DNA of 64,000 nucleotides from Pseudoscleropodium purum. Taxonomy: Eukaryota; Streptophyta; Bryopsida; Hypnales; Brachytheciaceae. This document shows, in pieces, positions 36,267 through 47,452 of this stretch (positions are counted from its first letter, which is position 1; every line of letters begins with the position of its first letter). Under the pieces are notes generated by a model that ran no database searches, was not told the origin of the DNA, and was given only the letters and a program-made list of their open reading frames with translations. The stretch spans positions 1,240,001 through 1,304,000 of the forward strand of contig OZ017798.1 of assembly GCA_963969395.1 (NCBI GenBank). The letters run 5' to 3'. The translations under genes were made by a program, and so were the position numbers.

Positions 36267-36712
36267 CACTGCTGTCCACTTTGACACCCTCCAGAGGGCT
36301 GAAAAATTGTATTTTTTATCATGAATATTTTGGCACTACATTATATCTAAGTTAATAATATGTGTACCAAATTTCAAGGCCAAAAGACTCACACAAAAAA
36401 AGTTATTTGAAATCTACCTACATGTGTAGCTGTGAGAAAATTTTCATCAATGCCAACTTTGACACCCTCCCAAGGATTGACATTTTTAGTCCTTGGGAGG
36501 GTGTCAAAGTGGGCAATTGTGAAATTGTTTCTCACAACTACACATGTTGGTTGATTTCAAATATTTATCTTTTTGTGGGTGAATCTTTTCAACTTGAAAC
36601 TTAGCACACATGTTATCAACATAGAGATTATCTCATGAAAAAATTTCATGGAAAAACAAAAAAATTTCAATCCTTGGGAGGGTGTTAAAGTTGGCATCGG
36701 TGAAAATTTTCT
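36267..36712. repeat. Long imperfect inverted repeat with four alternating 21-bp motifs
   Basis: The centre is a perfect hairpin: ACTTTGACACCCTCCCAAGG (36456-36475, plus A) pairs with its complement ending 36510 across a 13-base loop. The same motif recurs, slightly changed, at the outer ends (36278-36298 and inverted at 36671-36691). Between them the arms also match, for example CTACATGTGTAGCTGTGAG against its inverted partner near 36530-36545. Total arm length is about 210 bp. A transcript would fold into a long hairpin. Foldback transposon or hairpin-RNA locus are both possible. Confidence 0.85.
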
Positions 36713-36930
36713 CACAGCTACAAATGATTGAACATAAATCACTATACAATACATTAGAAGAAATTGTAAACCTGTAGAAGATTGTTTCATTTTTGTTCAT
36801 GTTGTAGGAAATAGTAGTGATGCAGTTAGATTACTTAATAAAAAATATAAATATAAATATAAAATAAAATAATTTTAAAATATTGATTTATTTTTTATTT
36901 TTTTCAAAAAAATATTAAAATATGAATATC

Positions 36931-37050
36931 TGACATAGCAGGGTCTCAACCACATTAACACACAGGTTTCTAATTGTTAACAGCATTCCTACAATCGAGA
37001 ACTTACAGTCTTCCTGAGGCCTCAAATATCATCTAATGATGCAATTTGTC
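36931..37050. repeat. Dispersed repeat, copy 1 (partner at 63383-63505)
   Basis: Starts TGACATAGCAGGGTCTCAACC and includes ACAG-T-GAGGCC and ATCTAATGAT words; 63383-63505 starts TGACGTGGCAGGGTCTTG and has the same order of words. Both are preceded by an A/T-rich run. TGACRTGGCA-type words also occur at 14590 and 41840. Unknown family. Confidence 0.55.
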
Positions 37051-37084
37051 AACTTCTCCTTTTGATGTGGTTCATATCGATTTA

Positions 37085-37608
37085 ACTATACACTGAAACT
37101 CGCCTGCCACCTTAGTTTCCCATTAGTTCCCCCCCTCTTCTCTCAAAAAATTTGTGAGCCGTTGATTTTTTTGAAAAAAAATGCTTACCCTCAAAATTGA
37201 CGTTGATTTCTCAAAAAATCACAAGATGTTGATCTTGTGAAATTTAATCTAAGCCGTTCAAATATAAAATACAAATACTAAATATGAATATGAATACGGG
37301 TATGGGTATTGGATATGAGTACTAAATACATGTACTGAATACAAATATTGAATACAAATATTGAATACGGGTATTGAATACAGATATTGAATACGGATAT
37401 AGTATTGGATACGGGATCAATTGTCCCATATTGTTTGTCAAGAACTTTGATTCTGAAGATTACAAGAAGGGGTAGGGGTGAAGGGGGGGGGGGGGGGTGA
37501 GATAAAAAAATTTAAATCAAATTCCAAATGATAGGTGGAGGTGAGTAGGGGTGGTAAAATAAAAATTGAGGGGGGGAGTGTATAGTGACACAAATTATCA
37601 CTATACAC
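37085..37608. mobile_element. Hairpin-ended element with variable minisatellite core, copy 2
   Basis: Left end ACTATACACT; right end a perfect hairpin GTGTATAGTGA ... TCACTATACAC (37578-37588 and 37598-37608). The order matches copy 1 at 6301-6842: pyrimidine-rich start, GAGCCGTTGATT word, a minisatellite of 12-13 bp units (TATTGAATACGGG / TATTGAATACAAA, about 37264-37420), a motif ending GGGAT...CCCATAT, a purine-rich tract with a run of 15 G (37483-37497), then the terminal hairpin. Unit sequence and hairpin sequence differ between copies while the layout is kept. Confidence 0.5.
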
Positions 37609-40600
37609 CTTGAGTGCCTAATAATATACTTATAATTCACTAACTAATTAACTATCAAACTAACTTCTTTTGGAATTGAATTAATAAAATGAAAACTTTA
37701 ATTTCTACTCCATATAAGAGGCATGTAATTTCATTTGAGGAAAAAAAATGAATTTCTATTTAGTTTTTAATACTCAAATGGGGCTTAGGTAACAAAATGA
37801 ATTATTGAAGCTTCATAACTTGGTTATAAATTGGCGGGTCTTTTATGGATTATCTTCTACTAAATAAGCCTATCATGATCCATTGAGGGAGTTTAAAAAG
37901 TGCATTATTTGTCACCCATTTGCAATCTTGCATCAATCACTCAATCCTTTGTCACTTCATCTTTTCTTAATAATAAAAACAACAACTATATGAACAAGGA
38001 TTGAATCTTATAATTTCATAGAATGCACTTACAAGAGCCTTTGAAGCAATCCTCAAAAAGTTAAGCTCACAATCCAAGTATAGGGTGCCATACATACGTA
38101 AGAATTTAAAAAACTTTGAATGTAGCATAAAGGCTTCCACATAGTTGTTCATATGACAAAATAATTCTAACTTATTACTCCTTCCGTCCCAAAATGATTG
38201 AACCCATTTCATTGATCAATTCGTGAAAAACATAATCAAGAAAGGTCTCTAATTTTACATCACTAGTAAGAATCAAGGAAGAACATTGCATACATACATA
38301 CATTCATTGCAACCTACAGTAAGAAATTAGCCACAAGGAAGTCTCTGTATTCATGACCTATTCAAAGCAACCTTAGAAGAAAAAACAATATGACATTCAA
38401 AGTGGACAATCATTTCATGACACAGAAGAAGTATATATTAATTAGTCATAGAAATATTTTTGAATATTAAATTTATTATATTAATTTTAAGCATGTTCCT
38501 TCCAATTCCACATACCCAATTTTTCTCTTTGGATGCTTCTAGTTTAATACTTGTTTCTAATTTGAATACTTGTCCTTAGCGAGAGCACGGCCGGAATAGT
38601 AATCAAATTGAGGATGGAAATTGCACATGTCTCCCCTTCCACAACCGACATTTTTAAGAATCCAAGTTAACACACCCACCCTTTTCCATGCCTGAATTAA
38701 TAAACTTCCAGTGAGAGTCCTAGTACAGTCGTAGTAGTCCCTAGATTCCTTCTTTTTATTTTATTATTTTGCCCATTTTCCGTGTCTGAATTATTAACAA
38801 ATATCCAGTGAGAGTCCCCTAGATTCCTTCTTTTTATTTTATTGGTTTGGAATGCCAAATAATGAAAGAGAGATTTCATTGTCAAAGCCTGACAATTCTC
38901 TAGGGACCTTGTGACTTTGAATTTTGAATTTTCATTGGAGCACTTGAGGTAAAAGGTAGGTAGTACCGGTAGTGACGGAGTTTTCAGTTTGGATTATTAA
39001 ATAAGGTCTTCCAAGTAGTACTTGGGAACGGCACTGCCAATGTTCCTCTAGTGCCGGTCATACAGCAGGGACGACAGCTCCAAGACACATGATTGAAGGA
39101 CACCTTCTGAGGCTTCTGACTGCGGTGCAGTGGAGGGACTTCAAAAAGGGGGGACTTCAGAAGCCAACTGAAGACCCCAGGCAACGATCTTAAAGTACCG
39201 GACAAGCCTTGAGTTCGTCTTATCCAAGCAGACATGAACACAAAGGTTACTACACTGAAATGCGTCCGACCAACCGTCTGAAGTCTGAACCAACAAGGAA
39301 TATATGTATTAAATTGGGGGTTTGTTTGTTGGATATTGTTGGAAGTCAAAAGTGAGTAGGAAACGGAGATGTCCTTTCTTTTTGCATTATTTGGATACCT
39401 TATCCATGAACTAGCTATAGAAGCTGACCCATTTTTTATCACCCTCCTTCGGGGTTGTTTTTTGGATTTTGGGACAAATAGTTATGTGGCCTTTCTTTCA
39501 AGAAGGTTTTAAGTTCATGGCTCCTTCATTCTAAAGGTTTGAATTGAAAGAGGCCAATTTTGAGTATACAATTTTTGCATGTAATTTTTGTATGTGTTGG
39601 CTTTGCACGATGGATAAAATGAGGTTTTGGAAACATTGTGGCAACATTGCGTAGGGCCGTCACTACAGTTTGGCATTTTTAATGCATTTACCCCCTTTTT
39701 TCTATAGGCTTGAAGTTGCCTATTTTTTTTTGGAGGAAATTGGGCATTTAATTGCCTAAGAAAAACCTTGCTGCCCCCACCCCACCCCCACCCCTAACTC
39801 CCTCCCTCCCCCATTTCTAACCTATAGACTAATCTCTCTCTGTGAAGTTGTGGTACGGTTCCCAAAGTAACTGTGGCGCATTATCATTGGTTGTCAAGCT
39901 CTCAATATTGCAACTAGCCCTTGGTTAATTTTATAACCAGCCCATAGTTGGAAATAGAAAAGTATATATAACCAATGTAGGTCATACAATATACTTTAGC
40001 TAAAATTTTTATAATAAATGGATTTTGAGTTAAAAAATTATGGAAAATTATACAATCCTTCCAAACTTTATTTCTACACTAAGGAAAATTTCTACACTTA
40101 AGAAATCTACACTCTACATGCTTGTAATTGCTTAAGTGGTTGGAAATGGGTTGGCTCCTTTAGGTGATGAGTTTCAAAGGGCTACAAAAGAGGCTAGGTG
40201 TACTTGAAATCGACCGTAGTTTCTATTGAGGATCAAGGGTTTGGAGGGAAGGGGGTTAAAAACCATTCAAAATTGTCATTTCTATTGCAAGGTGCAAAAC
40301 ATTTTGCATATCTAATTGTAGGATCTTGTAGTAGACAAGTATAAGAATGTGTGGAAGAAATTTTTAGAAACTTTGACTGCATAGATTGCAGTATTTTTTG
40401 TGTATCCTTATGACCCAACAAAGCTGGTGTACTTTCAAAATGAGCCAAATTTACCAAGAACTTAAGAGCAATTTTTTGGCTCATTTTTTCTTGAGATTAG
40501 AAAGAATATAATTGTAGGATCTTGAAGTTTACATTGAGAGTAAGAACCTCCAAGAAATTCAGATTATTTCACTACATGGTTTAGGAAATATTAAAGTTTG

Positions 40601-42234
40601 AAGTTTTATTTGGGTCAATGGAAATACAAGGCAACGCACTTTGAAGGAGCATATTTTTGTGAGAATATTTTGAAATGATGACTTTTTTTCACTCAGTGAA
40701 ATACAAGAGAGTTGAAAATACTCCTCTCAAATTTCACAACATTCCAAACATTTTTCAATTCATGGTAGAGCTTGCAATGCACAGTGGTCACTAAAATGAG
40801 AGGAGTATTTGTAAGAAAAAGAAGAATGGGACACTTTGACTTGTCTTCTACTTGAACTCCTTGTTCCTCCTCTTTTAAAGGGTGGATTTGAACTTTTTGA
40901 GGTGGACAAAAATCACATTGGTTGGCTGACTTTTTAGTCCATACCCAAACCAAACCCCAAAAGTAAGTTGTAAGCCACACTACACCACTCAGTAACTTTG
41001 AAAAATTCCATAAAGTGGAGCTTCACTCAAAATTTGATGAAACTACTACCATTAAATTTAAAATTCGATTTATTTTCCAGATGTAATTTTTATTTTTTAA
41101 GAACTCAAAATTTACATCCAATAGCTAAAAAAACCGGGGAGGGAGGGGGGTAACAACTTGAAAATGTTTGCTCGAGTCATTATGGTTTTATAGCTAGTGA
41201 AGAAAACAAGTTTTTTTACACCTTCCATGACTAGATTTTTTTGACTTTAAATCTTTTTAACTTAAAATTTCTGCACTATAGATTTTGAATTCAAATATTT
41301 TTTGTATTAAAGAATTGACTTGAGAGTTTAGGAAAAAAATTCAAAAAACAAATACTTAATTTTCATTCTTGAAAAAATTGTTATATAGAAGTAGGTACAA
41401 GATAGAAGAAAAATCTAAATCTTTTATAGAACTAAGATGGAATTAAAATTTACTAATTGCAATAGTGAGATTGATCAAGCTAGCAAATTGAAGCCCGTGG
41501 AATTTATTTTTGGGGAAAAAATTGTAAAAATTGAATTAAAGAATGAATATTGTAAGTTTTTTTTTATGAAGATGCTTGGATTGTCCAAAAACAAGACCCT
41601 CCATAACTTTCTCATTGCTAGTTTGAATGGAATGAACCAAATCTTTCCATGTAGATAAAATTATTTTGTTTGGGAAACTAAAATTTTATTTTGAGTTTTG
41701 TAATTTTTTTGGACTTCCTAGTGAACTACTTTTTGAGCTCAATGTAGCATACAGTAGAGGATTTTTTCACCCCCAGAAGGGCTGTGGGTTCCCACATTGT
41801 GGGAATAGCCCCATAGGGGGCTGTAGCACCTTGCTGATGTGGCATAGCGATTGCCAAGTCTGAAAAAAATATGAATTTTTTTTTCTATTTTTTTCTGCAT
41901 TTCAATAGTAAGTTTTTTTATTTTTTATTTTTATTTTTTAAAATATTTTTGTTGGGAACGGCCATTCCCCAAAATTGCAGGGGAGGGCAATTCCTAACGT
42001 ACTTGCTTGAGGCAGCCCTCCTTGAGCCCAGAAATCCTCTAATGATTTTTATTCCCAATCACCAATTGGAATAAAAATGATATTCCTCCAAAGCTAATGT
42101 ATTTTCTATCTTCCAAAAAAACTTAGAAAATTACATCAAAAATTGAAATCATAGTAGTAGAGGAGATCCACCTAGTCTAGAGGCTTGTAAGTTCTCTAGG
42201 GTTCTCAACCCATTGGAACTCATGGTAGCTTTTA
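37609..42234. other. AT-rich desert, no gene recognized
   Basis: The frame at 38984-39442 (minus, 152 codons) lies in a less AT-rich patch but has no recognizable domain or partner exon. At 41770-42080 there are nested GC-rich inverted words around GGGAATAGCCCCATAGGGGGC. The remainder is AT-rich with homopolymer runs. Confidence 0.45.
38692..38846. repeat. Imperfect tandem duplication, ~90-bp unit
   Basis: TGAATTA-TAA, CCAGTGAGAGTCC and CCTAGATTCCTTCTTTTTAT occur in the same order twice (about 38692-38770 and 38784-38846), the first copy having a short internal insertion. Confidence 0.75.
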
Positions 42235-42456
42235 CTTGACATGGTAGAACAATCGCTACATCATTTTTTTTTGTCAATTTTTTTGTTCAACTTTTTTTTT
42301 CAACTTTTTTTTTCATATAAAGATTTTTAATTAAAATTTTTTTTTTTCAATTATTTTTTGACAACCTAGCATTCTTTAATTGTAGAGGGAATTGCGAAGG
42401 AGCAAGCCTTGAAACGACCCTCCTGCCCCCTCCAAAATTCTTTTAATAGAACTTCC
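42235..42456. repeat. Dispersed repeat, copy 2 (partner at 5786-6003)
   Basis: Starts CTTGACATGGTAGAACAATCG, followed by long T-rich runs, then GACAACCTAGCATTCTTTAA and a C-rich segment ending TTTTAATAGAACTT. Same layout as 5786-6003. Confidence 0.6.
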
Positions 42457-42495
42457 CCAAACCTTTTAGTGTCTGTTGAAGAGACACTTGGTCCT

Positions 42496-43492
42496 TTAAT
42501 CCCTAAATGCCCAAGGTCTTTTGGGATTTAAAAACATCATTGCTTGAAGTGTTATAGGTCTAAATGCCACTAAAGTATAGAATTCTCAATCATAGATTTT
42601 TGTAGTGTAATTGCTATATATAGATGATGTAAATAAAATTTGGAGTCATTTGGCTTCATAGATTGCAAGATCATAATATTTTAGTGTTGAAAAAAGATGC
42701 TGAAATTTTCCTAGCAATACATTTGGAGATGAAATTCAATTTCTAAACCTACTCAAATGAATAAACTTTAAACTACAGAGTGCTTGAAAACTAGCATACA
42801 AACATATTAGTGGAAAAAAAAAACAGCATTCAAATGATTTGTTGTGTCTGCAAAATGACTTAGAAATGTCAAAAGATAGCAAAAAAAAGTTGCAAAAGAC
42901 ACACATCTAAGGTTGAATCTCCTTCTATTCAAATACTTCTAAAAAACTCATAACTTTTTGGATTGAAATGAAATTTTATCCACATTAACTAAACTAGTAC
43001 GTGCAACTTTTTCCAAAAAATTCATTGAAATTGAATAATATACAAAGAAGAAACAATCCACCAAAGTTCATTGTAATCCAAAATATGTCTTGATTTTGAA
43101 CTTCAAATTGCTCCCAAACACTCAAAACAACTTGAATTGACATGAAAATTCTACCACAATAACTAGACTTTAAACAAGGAAAATATCAATCAACAAATTT
43201 TATACATTGAAAATAAAAATTGGATGAAGGAGATACAAGCCCTTGAAGTTGCAGCCATCAAAATGCAGTTTGGTGAATTTGAATTGAACTTCTAAACTTC
43301 AAATGGCTTCCACAAAATCAGTACATCTTGGACTAATTTGAAAATTTTACTATAGAAATCAGAAAAGAGAACGCAAATTTTGCTACAAATTTTATTAAAT
43401 TTGGACATTAGATGCAAAAGTTATAGTACTTTGAATGCAACTTCTAGACTATATGAGGATACTTTTGGTCTACTAGGGCACTTAGGGGTTAA
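42496..43492. mobile_element. ~1-kb TTAA-bounded element
   Basis: Left end TTAATCCCTAAATGCCC and right end GGGCACTTAGGGGTTAA, giving inverted termini of about 17 bp inside intact TTAA on both sides. The left end is nearly identical to that of 4804-5448. The inside contains words seen in the other long elements (AAAGTTATAG, TAGATTGCAAGAT) and no transposase-like ORF. Immediately after the right TTAA the sequence reads ACCCTAAAC, which could be the start of another member sharing the same TTAA. Confidence 0.65.
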
Positions 43493-43550
43493 ACCCTAAA
43501 CATTTGGCCATAGTCTTCTCCTAAATTGACAATTTCAAGAAAATTATTTT

Positions 43551-43803
43551 AAAGTATTATTTGGAAGAATATTTTGGAATTGATATACAAATGAAAGATG
43601 TAGACTATGAGTTTTACATTCCATCTATATGGTTAGATTTACCAATTCTATCTGCAATATATATTTTCTATAAATTTTGAAAGAAAATTTCAAAAATCCT
43701 TCTAAATTCAATTAAGAGTAAAAAATTGTCATTTTCTAAGTAAATTCTATTGGAATGGATTTGAAATGAGGTTATCTTGGTATGGTGATTTTTTGAAATT
43801 TTT
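43551..43803. repeat. ~250-bp dispersed repeat, copy 2
   Basis: Direct-orientation partner of 34077-34325, 9.5 kb away; starts 59 bp after the ~1-kb TTAA element. Confidence 0.85.
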
Positions 43804-46259
43804 TGGATCTTTAAATCTATGATTTTCATTTTTACAAATCTAGTTTAAACTAGAATCAATGCAATTTTGGCTTGGTCGACCACTTGACACACTTCTACAT
43901 TTATAATTTTAAAAAAATGTGTGTACTCTAATAATACCAAATCTAACTATTAGATAAAACAACAATTTGATGGAGCATCTCCACAAATTAAGATGACTTT
44001 CATCCAAGCAATATTGAGAAAGAAAATGATTTTCAATCTATTTGTTGACTAGAAATTGAACATCATAGTGATTTAGGGTGGAGGGTTAGGTTCTCATGCA
44101 TTTTAGGCAAGAATTTGTTGGCATTAGATTTTGAATGGGGTCATTGTTAAATGCAGTTATTTTACAGTAACACTAGTATATAAGTTTATTGCATTGATTA
44201 TTCTATTCTCTTCTATCGAAGGAAAAATGAATTTTATGTATAATTTGGCTTGATAATGTAGTAAATATTTTAATCCTTAATGGATGAAGGAATGACTTTG
44301 GAAATCATTCTTTTTCATTACCGTATGACATTTGGATTAAGGACCCTAGTGAAGGCAATGCCAATGATGCAACAAAACAATGCTATTTCAATTGCTTTGA
44401 TGTGCAAGGGTATATCATTTCTTAATAGATGTTGTATCAACAAATTTTGTTACATTACCAATTTATTGATGCATTCATACTACTTAACATACTACTTCAA
44501 AGAACCTTACATAACTCATTCAATAGGTAAACAATGGTAATTTGTAGAAATGTAATAATATTGAATATACACTATATGGTTTCAATTATTATACAAATTT
44601 CATTATTGATTTCCAACAAGGAATAGTCTTACATTTAAAACTCAACTTATCATTTTTCAAAAGTACCTAAAGATCATCAATAAGCTTGTAATCATATAGA
44701 TTGAATGTCATTACAAAAAATGGTGTTTGCTAAGAGTGTACAATGTCTCACTAAAGAGTGCAATTTAATGCAAATTTACATCTATTGGAAGTCACTACTT
44801 CCACTACCATCTTCAAATGCTTCATTATTGTCAATGATCTTCAATCATTTCAAGAAGGGAGTACACTCTATCAAATGCTCTTGCATTTTCAGCAATTCTT
44901 GCTTCATGCTCCCTATAACCTCCTCTCAAATTTCAATTTGTCATTGCCAACTCCATCTAGAAAACAATACAAACATCATAACATATGAGAACTAAACATT
45001 GAATTGAACATTGGACATTAGATATTGAACTGAGCATTGGACACTGAACTGAACATATAAGAACTCAACATTAGAACAAGTTCAAATCAATAAATTCACA
45101 TTGTACATTGAACTGAATACATGAAAACTAAACGTTGGAACAAGTTCAAATTAATAAATTCACATTGCAAGCTCAATTAATTAATAATAACCAAATATAC
45201 TTCAAGTCAATACAAATGTAAAATGTACAATAAGGACACTAGTAAAAAAAATCACTTACGACATATACAAAGAAGGCTATTTGATTCAGAAAGGGTTTCA
45301 CTTCTCTAATTTTGGGATATTTGGAGCCTATCATAACTTTTGATATTGCTCCACACTACATCTAATCTATAAGGATCCTCCAAATTCACACTAGAACACC
45401 ATATATTCTCTCAAACAATCACAATGCACTAGTATTTTAATAACTTTCTTATAGAGATAATAAAAGATTAATACTATATTACACATTAATACTACACTAG
45501 AGACTAATACCTTTTCAATCTGACTCTTGACATCAAATATTCCTGAATTATACATCTATGTAACTAAAGTGTTTGAAACATTGTTTGAAATAGAAGATTA
45601 CAAGCACTTTGGAAAATACCCCAAAAGAGAAGGTTTTGCACCTACTATAGAGGAAACAAGTGCTATAGACTTGGTATATATTGAGTGGTGTTATTGTATA
45701 TTATCCTTTTATGGTCCACATTTAATTACACTACTTTAATTTGACATTATAGAGTAATGTTTGTCTTTATCATCATCTTGGTTGGATATATAGACTATAT
45801 TGTTGAACACTCCTATTTAAGGGTTATGGTGACAAAACAATGGCTAAGGTTAAGTTAGATTATCATATAATAAGCTTTAAATTGATCACAAGTTGTGGAA
45901 GTTGGTCAAAATGTCTTGGCTAGATATTACACTTCCTTACGCATACGAACTTTGGCTATTCAAATCCAACTAAACTATAACAAATACTTTTTGCACAACC
46001 AAAGATTGGTTTTGAATTAGCAACAACCTTCAAAGCCTACACCCTTTCAAGATAACAATCTAAAAGATGCTGAAGTAAATGAATAATGTCCACCATTTCA
46101 ACAAGTTTGTATTTTATTTATTATTAAATCATCTTGGAGGTTGAAATTTGTTCATGTTTGTTGATAAATGCTCCCTTTTGTCAATTATAGGTATTGCAAG
46201 TTAATGGATCATTGGCTTTACCTCTTGGTAATAGTATTCAAATTTGGCAATTGGCTTAT
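43804..46259. other. AT-rich DNA with decayed ORF pieces
   Basis: Broken frames occur at 44280-44540 and 45527-45739 (plus) and around 44780-44960 (minus, containing 'EHEARIAENARAFDRV'). They look like pieces of decayed protein-coding mobile elements rather than genes. I cannot assign any of them to a family with confidence. Confidence 0.35.
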
Positions 46260-46599
46260 GTATGCATAAGCATCTTATGAATTCCATGGAAAAGAATGGT
46301 ACAATTCAGTTGCCATTCAAATGGAAGATGTTGGTGAAGAAGAGAGGACTTCATATAGTCAGCTTTGTTTGCTATTTCAATGCAACTTATTGGATGAAGA
46401 AAAAAATAAGGTAACAAAGAATTTGGCTCTTGTACAAATGTATGAATATGTACCATTTAGCACTATTCTAAAGTTTGTAGAGTTTAAGTGGTCACAAATA
46501 CAAACAAGAGCTTATGTAGTGATAATTCTCAAAGTTGTGCAAGTAATTCCTCATTTTGTGGAAGTGGGGTTGTACTTTGTAAACTCATTCAAGTTTTGA
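46260..46599 (+). pseudogene. Transposon-like ORF remnant
   Basis: The plus-strand frame reads 'GKEWYNSVAIQMED' (upstream of the ATG at 46321), then 'LLFQCNLLDEEKNKVTKNLA', 'LVQMYEYVPF' and 'VVQVIPHFVEVGLYFVNSFK'. A segment of the type 'I(V/I)xxxHxIPxF......(Y/F)VN.F' near the C terminus of a large protein occurs in some eukaryotic DNA-transposon-associated hypothetical proteins. That recollection is weak and the superfamily is not established. No intact partner exon is visible and the surrounding DNA is decayed. Confidence 0.4.
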
Positions 46600-47251
46600 A
46601 TACTCAATGGATTTAGTTGAAGTAGGCATGCAAATGTATCTGATTTTTTGGGTCCCCTAGTGCCCTTGGGATTGTTAGAAATCAAATGTGCAGTATCACT
46701 TGATTTTGAAATCTTGTTGAGAGTTGAGATACTATTACAAAATCAACATTTGATGAAGTCTACCATAGTTAATGACTTGCATGTTTGATTGTTAATCTAA
46801 TTTGTCATTTTGTATATTTTACATATTCTAGGTATACTTTAGGTGTGGATTTAGTGTTAAATCAATGAAGAAACATCATATAATTGAATGAATGTTGCTT
46901 AAAAAATATAGAACTAGTGCATGAATAATGTTGAATCAATGTCACTAAAGAGCAACTAGTGATTAAATTTAGAAATGTAGTTGATACAATATTGTGTCTT
47001 AAATACTTGTTTATAAAGCATCAAAACAATTTGCATAAACTTAGTATTGATTTGAAAATGAAAGAAAAATCACATGATTTTGATGTTGCCACAATGCCAA
47101 TTGTTTGATGAGTGCAAAGACAAGATTGCATCATTTGATATTGAATTATTCTTGCTTCAACGGGCATTGCCTAAGCAATGATTATGTGCCAAAAAGTACA
47201 TTAAACTAGCATTGAACTCAAATGTAATTGAATCAACAATGAATGCATGCT

Positions 47252-47452
47252 ACTTTAATGGAGGTCCAAAATCGAGATGGAATCATTGGCTTAAAATATT
47301 ACAAAAATACTCATTGGAAGTCAAACTACTATAGAAGACCTTCCTTTTTCATAACAAGATTCCAAGGATGAATAGTTGAACTTCTATCCTACTAGAAGAT
47401 TTCCCTATTATCCATCAAATGTCAAATGTCTATATCAACGTTTAAGGGTTAA
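47252..47452. mobile_element. Degraded copy 3 of the 230-bp piggyBac-like MITE
   Basis: The right two thirds match copies 1 and 2 (GGAAGTCAAACTACTATAGA, GGATGAATAGTTG, ATTATCCATC) and the right end AACGTTTAAGGGTTAA is intact. The left ~70 bp are shortened and scrambled and the left TTAA is uncertain. Confidence 0.65.

Noticed and set aside
37483..37497. G-quadruplex from the 15-G run
   Set aside because: It is one homopolymer inside a purine tract of a repeat element; possible in vitro, but nothing in the context supports a function.
38984..39442. 152-codon minus-strand ORF as a gene
   Set aside because: No recognizable domain, no splice partners, surrounded by repeat DNA; open length can arise by chance in a less AT-rich patch.
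4804..43492. Interstitial telomeric arrays
   Set aside because: CCCTAAA units occur singly at element ends, never as tandem arrays.
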